Positions 56,700 through 64,000 of a DNA stretch of 64,000 nucleotides are shown here, in pieces. Location of the stretch: positions 868,001 through 932,000 of the forward strand of contig NC_089432.1 in NCBI RefSeq assembly GCF_026210795.1, in the 5' to 3' direction. Position 1 is the first letter of the stretch, and each line of letters opens with the position of its first letter. The position numbers and the translations under genes are program-made. Under the pieces are notes generated by a model. It made no database searches and was not told the DNA's origin. It saw only the letters and a list, made by a program, of their open reading frames with translations. Origin of the DNA: Rhizophagus irregularis (taxonomy: Eukaryota > Glomeromycota > Glomeromycetes > Glomerales > Glomeraceae).

Positions 56700-58839
56700 T
56701 TTTTTATTTTTATTAAACAGTAATAGTTAGCGAAAACAAATTTTATAAACATATCAAAAATGAAAAAGTAAAATAAAAAAATGAACTAAACTATCAGAAG
56801 AATCTACTTCGACGGTGGGGCAATTAAATACGAAACTATTAAAGATATAACCAACTACACCTAAAAACCATTTCTTTAATTAACCCACTACCTCCCATAC
56901 ACTAGCCGAAACTTGGTAAGTTGAAGCCCACCCTGCAGAAGAAAGTAAAATTGACCCTATAAAATTATATAAATCAACTACTAAAATCTACGATGGCGCT
57001 ACGAAGTAAGATTAGTATAAAATTCTATTATATTTTTGCCAAAATAAATGTAATTTCTAACACTATCTAAAGAATCATAATGAATAATATTATTATTACT
57101 ACTATTATTATTAGGTAATGAACGAACGCTTCTAAACTTTAATTTTTTCTTTTTAGTCAACCCTAACGAACGTTCAAATTCCTTCAAGTGCGAACACCGT
57201 GGAATCCAAACCTCTTCAAATATTTCATTGAAAATAAACTGTCTCATTTGAATCAAAACATCAGCAACATTTTTCTTTGTGGTCCAAGAATTCAACAAAT
57301 CTGAAAGTGACATAGGTATAATTCCTTTAATAATGTCAATGAAAGTAAACACATTAGGATCATATGATATATCCCATATATCAAGCGCCATAAGAGCATT
57401 GAAATCTTGTATATTATCGTTATATTCTAATATCCAAGTCAAGAGATGATTAATAGTTTTATCTCTAATATTGTTAATAATATCATAATGACCACTACAC
57501 GTCCATACGTGATTAAAGGTTTCATCATACAATCCACATATAGGGCACATCCAACCATCATATAAGTCAAGCAAAGATTTCTTCATCTGTTCAATTGTAG
57601 GAATTTCTTCAATTAACAAGTGAACTTTTTGAGCTTTCATTTTAGAAGAAGAAACAGAAGTTTCATTGTTATTTATATCACAATTTAAACAACTAAATGT
57701 GGATGTCCAGTCAACTTCTAACGTGCGATATTTAGAATTTCTATTCAGATTAATAAATTTTTCTAATCCTTTGTAGTTGCATAAATTTTTCAAAAATGAA
57801 CGCAGCTTATTTTCAATAATAATACCATTCCAACAAGGAAGAACTTTCATCAAACAAGCGTCTCGTCTAAAAACTATATAGCGATCTTGATCAGTATGCG
57901 CAATTTTCGCCAAATTATCTACATAATTATTACCCAAATCTTCACCATGAGCAGCAACCTTAAACATTTCCACATGCAAGTTCAATGTTAATATAATTCT
58001 ACATAAAATAGCCCATAAGAAATTATTATTAGCCTTAAAGTATTCTCGTGAGGTTTGAGAAAATCTTGATTTCTTTAATGTTTCAAATTGTGTAATAACG
58101 TTAAGCGAATCTGTATTAATCCTAACTTTGCTATTTTTTGGAACAACGCTTAATGCTAAAAGGACAGCTAATAATTCTCCTCTATACGCAGAAGGCCATT
58201 TATCAATAGTAGAATAAAATTCGACATGAGGTATATCAAATAAATCACTAATCTGAGCGAACGCGCAACTAATATTACATTGTTCAGTACCTAATTCTAT
58301 TAATGATCCGTCGGTATAAAACTCAAAAATATAATAATTGTTGTTGTCAAAAGGAGCTAATGTGCATTGTATAATTAACAAATCATTTCTTGAAGTTGAA
58401 GAATCTAATAGATCCAAAATTATATTCTCTTGCAATTGTGGAGAAATCACGTGATTTTGCGTTAACGCTCGATGTATAATATCATATTTATTTTTTGCAA
58501 AATCAAAAATATTAAAAATATTGAATTCTATTAAGTTTGTAAGTTGACTAGGCGCAAATTGAGAATCTGTTAATAAGGGTACTAAACATTCCCAGTCAGC
58601 AGAAAACGTACAAGGTGATCGTGTTGATAATGATGCATTAGCAGCACATCCATATTCCATACATTGATATATATAAGTATGTGTATCAGTACATCGAGAC
58701 ATATCAACATGAAAATGTTTAATAACAGGTCGTTGTGTTTCATCTATTCCTTGAATTTTACCAATAAGTACAGAGTTGAATTGTGGATTATAAAATGCTA
58801 TTAAAGATCTATTCTTTTTAGTAATATCATATGATCGAG
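56700..58839 (-). mobile_element. 5'-truncated LINE with 19-bp target duplication
   Basis: ATTAGCAGAAATCTTTTTA stands at 56681-56699 and 58840-58858. Between them is a minus-strand LINE 3' half: coding sequence, a 3' UTR of about 290 bp (56998-56720), and an A-rich tail seen as TTTTTTATTTTTATT at the left. The reverse transcriptase is absent because the copy is cut off at 58839. The intact reading frame and perfect duplication indicate recent retrotransposition. Confidence 0.93.
56999..58839 (-). CDS. LINE ORF2 C-terminal part: RNase H and Cys/His domain (5'-partial)
   Basis: Open from the truncation point to TAG at 56999; the first in-frame ATG is at 58702 (567 residues), but coding similarity extends upstream (NPQFNSVLIGKIQGIDETQR). 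Numbering from that ATG, an RNase H type 1 fold has its full acidic set: Asp131 (FYTDGS), Glu176 (YRGELLAV), Asp198 (INTDSLNVI), His252 and Asp262 (KVAAHGED...YVDNLAK). Downstream are CLNCDINNNET and CPICGLYDETFNHVWTCSGH, a CX2C...HX4C zinc-knuckle-like motif typical of LINE C-termini. RNase H would remove the RNA from the RNA-DNA hybrid during retrotransposition. Without endonuclease and reverse transcriptase it cannot move on its own; expression is doubtful since no promoter came along. Confidence 0.9.
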
Positions 58840-58859
58840 ATTAGCAGAAATCTTTTTAA

Positions 58860-59210
58860 AACAATAAAAAGATATTATTGGGCGTTTTTTATAAAACTAG
58901 TAACGATTTTGTTGATCATTTTTGTTGATCATTTATTTTAAATTTATTATAAATTTTGTCACGAGATTTTCTATGGAAATCATTTCTCAATTTGTTATTA
59001 AAACACCTGCTGAATTGCCTCGAAATTGAAAATCATTTCCCTTTTTATAAAAAAATTTCCTTTTTGGTAAAAAACTCTCAGATTAATCTTATATAACTTT
59101 ATGTCACCCCAGCCAAATGATCGACATAGTTTATAAGCTGGATGTTCGTGCGCTAACTTATAGCTTATAAACTGCCCATGGGCATATGTAGCCCACGGGA
59201 TCTGATTGGT
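58860..59210. other. Spacer, no gene seen
   Basis: Repeats of TGTTGATCATTT near 58910-58930 and a GC-richer end (GGCATATGTAGCCCACGGG) before the minisatellite. Nothing else recognised. Confidence 0.4.
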
Positions 59211-60945
59211 TCAGAATGAGGACAATAATGTCCCCGTAATTATGGACTATGTTGCGCCTTCAGTTTAAAAATGAGGACAATAATGTCCTCATAATTATGG
59301 ACTATGATGCGCCTTATTCAGCTTAAAAATGAGGACAATAATGTCCTCATAATTATGGACTATGATAGTTCTTTAGTTTAAAAATGAGGACAATAATGTC
59401 CTCGTAATTATGGACTATGAAGTGCCTTCAATTTAAGAATGAGGACAATAATGTCCTCGTAATTATGGACTATGATAGTCCTTTAGTTTAAAAATGAGGA
59501 CAATAATGTCCTCGTAATTATGGACCATGATAGATCTTCAGTTTAAAAATGAGGACAATAATGTCCTAATAATTATGGACAATGATGTGCCTTCAGTTTA
59601 AAAATGAGGACAATAATGTCCTCGTAATTATAGACTATGATAGTCCTTTAGTTTAAAAATGAGGACAATAATGTCCTCGTAATTATGGACTATGAAGTGC
59701 CTTCAATTTAAAAATGAGGACAATAATGTCCTCGTAATTATAGACTATGATAGTCCTTTAGTTTAAAAATGAGGACAATAATGTCCTCGTAATTATGGAC
59801 TATGAAGTGCCTTCAATTTAAAAATGAGGACAATAATGTCCTCGTAATTATAGACTATGATAGTCCTTTAGTTTAAAAATGAGGACAATAATGTCCTTGT
59901 AATTATGGACTATGAAGTGCCTTCAATTTAAGAATGAGGACAATAATGTCCTCGTAATTATGGACCATGATAGATCTTCAGTTTAAAAATGAGGACAATA
60001 ATGTCCTCGTAATTATGGACTATGACAAGCCTTTAGTTTAAAAATGAGGACAATAATGTCCTCGTAATTATGGACTATGATAGACCTTCAACTTAAAAAT
60101 GAGGACAATAATGTCCTCGTAATTATGGACTAGTATGAAGTGTCTTCAGTTTAAAAATGAGGACAATAATGTCCCTGTGATTATGGACTATGATAGATCT
60201 TCAGTTTAAAAATAAGGACAATAATGTCCTAATAATTATGGACTATGAAGTGCCTTCAATTTAAGAATGAGGACAATAATGTCCTCGTAATTATGGACCA
60301 TGATAGTCCTTTAGTTTAAAAATGAGGACAATAATGTCCTTGTAATTATGGACAATGATAGATCTTCATTTTAAAAATGAGGACAATAATGTTCTAATAA
60401 TTATGGACAATGATGTGCCTTCAGTTTAAAAATGAGGACAATAATGTCCTCGTAATTATGGACTATGACAAGCCTTTAGTTTAAAAATGAGGACAATAAT
60501 GTCCTCGTAATTATGGACTATGATAGACCTTCAACTTAAAAATGAGGACAATAATGTCCTTGTAATTATGGACTAGTATGAAGTGTCTTCAGTTTAAAAA
60601 TGAGGACAATAATGTCCCTGTGATTATGGACTATGATAGATCTTCAGTTTAAATATAAGGACAATAATGTCCTAATAATTATGGACAATGATGTGCCTTC
60701 AGTTTAAAAATGAGGACAATAATGTCCTCGTAATTGTGGACTATGATAGTCCTTTAGTTTAAAAATGAGGACAATAATGTCCTCGTAATTATGGACTATG
60801 ATAGACCTTCAACTTAAAAATGAGGACAATAATGTCCTCGTATTTATGGACTATGATGTGCCTTCAGTTTAAAAATGAGGACAATAATGTCCTCGTAATT
60901 ATAGATTATGATAGTCCTTTAGTTTAAAAATAGCTCTCATAATTA
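59211..60945. repeat. Minisatellite of about 30 units of 55-58 bp
   Basis: The unit reads AAAAATGAGGACAATAATGT, CCTCGTAATTATGGACTATG, ATAGTCCTTTAGTTT. Two hairpins per unit: GAGGACA-ATAA-TGTCCTC and GGACTAT-G-ATAGTCC. Higher-order structure is visible: pairs of units ending in GATAGTCC and GAAGTGCC alternate near 59600-59930, and a block of several units (GACAAGCC, GATAGACC, AGTATGAAGTG) at 60020-60180 recurs at 60460-60610. No long open frame on either strand. Confidence 0.95.
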
Positions 60946-61189
60946 CAGACTATATTGGACCTCTCATTTAAATTATATTCAGCTTCTGTATTCATATATA
61001 GATTATAGGAACCTCCTAATTAGTAAATGGACAATCATAGTGTCTTTATAATTATAGATCTCATTTAAAATAATAACAGTAGTATACTCATATAACTTAC
61101 TATTAACAGGTTATATTATAAATAGCATGTTCTTTTTGTTTAAAATGTATTTTCATATTTGATTGTCTATTTAAACCACTTATGGACTG

Positions 61190-61310
61190 TTCCCTGACAG
61201 GACATTTTTCCAATAACCTAACGCTGGCCGTTTGATCACGTGTTCATGCATAACCTGCATAACACTGGCCAAATCTTTCAGGCAAATGTAATCCCGTCAG
61301 GAAATTGTGC
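61190..61310. mobile_element. MITE-like repeat with CCTGACAGG ends, copy 2
   Basis: Left CCTGACAGGACATTTTTCC (from 61193) and right, inverted, CCTGACGGGATTACATTTGC. The centre AACGCTGGCCGTTTGATCAC matches the copy at 9530. Target duplication not clear. Confidence 0.65.
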
Positions 61311-61571
61311 CATAACCATTTAAACTAAAAGGTAATAATATGGCAGAAAATTTAGAGAAATAAAAATATATTTTAATTGCAATATTTTTTTACCGCTTTA
61401 AACTCCTAATCAAATTGTTAGAAAAGTTATTTTTAAAGTAAAATAGGTTTCTTCTATTTATTTCAAAGTTGTTATAATAAATATTATATCATATATGACT
61501 AATTTTTTTAAGTATCAAAATATTTGTCAGATTTATTAGATATTCAATTCATATTGCTCCTTTTGGATCGA

Positions 61572-62703
61572 TTATACTATTTTATAATCCATACTTTCAC
61601 CTTCTGTTATTATTTCTTCTTCACAATCTTTACTTTTATCTACTATTTCCCCTTCATATTCTATACATTCTTCATTATCACAAATTTCTAATTCAGTTAA
61701 ATTTTCTGCTAAATCTCCTTTTAAAAGATTATCTTCCTCAATCTCATTAATTAAATCATAAATTGGAACATCTACTACTTGTACAGTATTATTCACTTTG
61801 TAATTTTCAATTTTGTTTAAAGCTATCTGACAATTTTCTAAATTTTTACTTACATTTTTATAATATTTCATCAAAATACAAATCATTCCATACTACAAAC
61901 AAATTTTTTATTTAGATTATTAATAGCTTGTTCAAAATAATTACAAGATAAAAATGAATAATACTTACATTTTTTGTAGTTTTTTCATTAAATTGTTGTA
62001 ATTGTTGTAATTTATTTTCAATTTTAATTTTATAATTCATCCAGAAATCATATAATCTTTTTAATTCTTGCACAATTAATGATATTTCTTCTTTAGACCG
62101 TTGTAAATTATTAAAATTTTTAATTGAATTGAATATAACTATTCGAGGTATATTATCCATTTTATCATTAATTGATATATCTAATATTTGCCAAAAATCT
62201 GACGTATGATTAACTATTTCATTAAATATTGCTTTTGGATAATCTTTACAAAATGAATTTTCTTGTGCAAGTAATCTGAAATATTCATAATATGAAATGT
62301 TTATTTCAATTTGTTTTGAAATATCTTTAATACTTGATTTAATTTTTAATGTTAACTTATGACCTAATAAAAATAAATATGGTTAAATAATATTTTAATA
62401 AATAAGTTAAGATTACAAATATATATAATTACCTATATGGTCTTGATTATATAATTGTGAATTTTTAAATATATATTCATTACGAAATTTTCTAAGCTTA
62501 TCAGAAATTAAATCCAAATTACGTTCACAATAATCATGAAAATATTTGGAATATATAGGATTAAATGGATTCCATCTTTTTGATTCAGGTATATCTAAAT
62601 CTGATTCACATTTTTCAACTTTTTTTATATATAATGAGCGAGATCTTTTTAATGATTCCAACTGTCTTTCAGAGTTCACTGGTCGAAGTGGGATGATTTG
62701 CAT
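61572..62703 (-). CDS. Three-exon gene, 328-residue protein of unknown function
   Basis: Exons 62703-62433, 62363-61969 and 61892-61572, with GT-AG introns of 69 bp (62364-62432) and 76 bp (61893-61968). Phases agree: the first intron splits a Gly codon, the second falls between codons. Start ATG at 62703 (MQIIPLRPVNSERQ), stop TAA-type at 61572. The protein is hydrophilic: a basic N-terminal third (LKRSRSLYIKKVEKCESDLD), a helical, probably coiled-coil middle (ISLIVQELKRLYDFWMNYKI, ENKLQQLQQFNEKTTKN) and an acidic tail (NEIEEDNLLKGDLAENLTEL, CEEEIITEGES). No signal peptide or membrane segment. I do not recognise the family. The frame is complete and codon use resembles the Sel1 genes, so it is likely an active nuclear or cytosolic protein gene. 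Confidence 0.75.
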
Positions 62704-64000
62704 GAAGTTTATTGCCCATAAATAGCTTATAAATTTGTTGATCTCAATTACGCTTAAGAAATCTCCATCAAATTTAATTTATAGATTGAAACGGGTAAAA
62801 TTTATTGTAAATTTTATGATTTTAAAACTAATTCGCTAATTATAATGTATAAATTCTAAATAAATTTTAATTAAATTTAATATTAATGTTTATTACGCAT
62901 ATAATAGCTTGAAATTTACTTGAAATATGATATTAAATTCGCAACAAGCCATTTACTACTATTATTGAAATTTTGCTATACTAAAACAAAATTTATATTA
63001 TTACAAAATTACAAAAAAAAGCAAAGAGATAATCATGAAACTTCGTAGCCACGCTCAATTAAGGCAATGTATTACTAGACCTATGCTAAAGATGACTTTA
63101 GCAAGGCTTTCTTTGAGAAATTAAAAGAAATTTCATACATTTTGCCAGCTGGTGAGAAAGCTTATGACCTCTAATAATCTCAAGTCAATTTATATTAATT
63201 AATGTTATATTATTATATGCTATTTGTGTCATTTTGTGATGGTTAAGTTGAACATATTCCAAGCATCAAAAACCATAATTGCAGTTTATTATTTTGAAGA
63301 GTATAAAAGAAAATGTAAAGAAAATTAAAAAAATAGTTTATTCGTGATTAAAAATAGTTAAAATAGTTAAAATAGTTTAATGTGTTATATCAATCCTCAA
63401 AATGGAATCGGGTCCTATTTTACTATCTTACATAAAATTAATGTCATGTTTATCACATGATATAATAACTGATAGGCGCAGTTCAATGACGGATAATCTT
63501 TCTTTAAAAAAAAAGTTTGTTCTTTCCCATAATTCCTTTCCCTCTTTCTCATTCATTAATTTTTTTTTACAACAACGACATCAATGAGCTATTGGTATGA
63601 ACAACTGACAAAAATTAAAGGAAATGAACAAATATCTCCAATGGCTCAAAGTTGAAGTTCAACTGAGAACGAACTGAACATTTTCGCAAATAGTGCTCTC
63701 TTAGGTGATTTCTTTTTATTTTTATCAATTTTTTGAATTTTTTTTTTGTTTTATCGTTATTTACTATAATTTTCTTTTTTTTTCTTATTATTTTTCATAA
63801 AATTTTTTCCAAGCCTATGATAGCTGGACTTGAAGAAAACAAAAGTAAAAATTATACTTTACAATAAAACAAGAATTGGAAATTAAAATAAATGGCAAGT
63901 TAGTCTTGTTTTAATAGTTCATTATTAGTATTAGAAATGTATTAAAATTTTCTTTTTAATTTTTTAAAGGTAACAGAGAATCTTCAGACGATTGGTGATT
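62704..64000. other. Mostly gene-free end of the window
   Basis: Positions 63079-63174 (+) read TYAKDDFSKAFFEKLKEISY then ILPAGEKAYDL and a stop, a short protein-like fragment of an unidentified gene preceded by an in-frame stop. The rest is A+T-rich spacer; the 61-codon frame at 63402 is low-complexity. Confidence 0.4.

Overview
The window is about 75% A+T, eukaryotic, with short GT-AG introns of roughly 67-81 bp, almost no operon-like packing and very heavy transposon debris. Stand-alone Sel1-repeat proteins of one tight family, a large DDE-transposase-like gene family, LINE/RNase H remnants and hAT and mariner MITEs together suggest an arbuscular mycorrhizal fungus (Glomeromycotina, Rhizophagus-like) nuclear genome. 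That assignment is inference from protein style and composition; no species marker is present.

Layout. 1-34 kb is a birth-and-death cluster of Sel1-repeat genes: intact copies at 3356-4330 (+), 5665-6447 (-), 20377-21372 (-), 23048-24052 (-) and 25726-26727 (-), and two dead copies. The first dead copy (15.4-17.5 kb) is split by a 1424-bp terminal-inverted-repeat element. The second (32.6-33.7 kb) is split by a 142-bp hAT MITE with a perfect 8-bp target duplication and also carries a 79-bp deletion. Inside the cluster lie a two-exon gene for a small secreted cysteine-containing protein (12142-12563), an eroded gene (18.8-19.7 kb) and a 174-bp satellite (28.5-29.6 kb) flanked by two TTC-loop GC hairpins.

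34.5-45.5 kb: an eroded minus-strand gene (35.0-36.3 kb), then one long minus-strand gene (36734-45463) coding for a protein with a possibly FYR-like N-terminus and a D-79-D-34-E transposase-like core. It is cut in two by a 4640-bp element with 12-bp inverted ends and a TA target duplication. Removing the element and one TA rejoins the reading frame exactly, which fixes the insertion to the base. The gene also carries a 1-nt frameshift near its 3' end.

47.6-51.1 kb: a 20-copy 60-bp minisatellite made of TGACGT hairpins abuts a 2.2-kb long-TIR element filled with its own internal repeats, into which a 222-bp SINE-like retroposon (18-bp target duplication) has inserted. 51.3-53.3 kb: a MACPF-like protein gene with one frameshift. 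54-56.2 kb: degenerate short repeats, a fold-back element and a 665-bp mariner-type MITE with arms of about 265 bp. 56.7-58.9 kb: a 5'-truncated LINE with intact RNase H and a 19-bp target duplication. 59.2-60.9 kb: a minisatellite of about 30 copies of a 55-58-bp unit containing two hairpins. 61572-62703: an intact three-exon gene of unknown function.

There is no operon logic. Most structure comes from gene-family turnover and transposition. The best candidates for something undescribed are the split DDE gene and its 4.6-kb invader, the satellite whose every unit encodes the same 45-residue peptide, the element at 48.9-51.1 kb, and the secreted protein.
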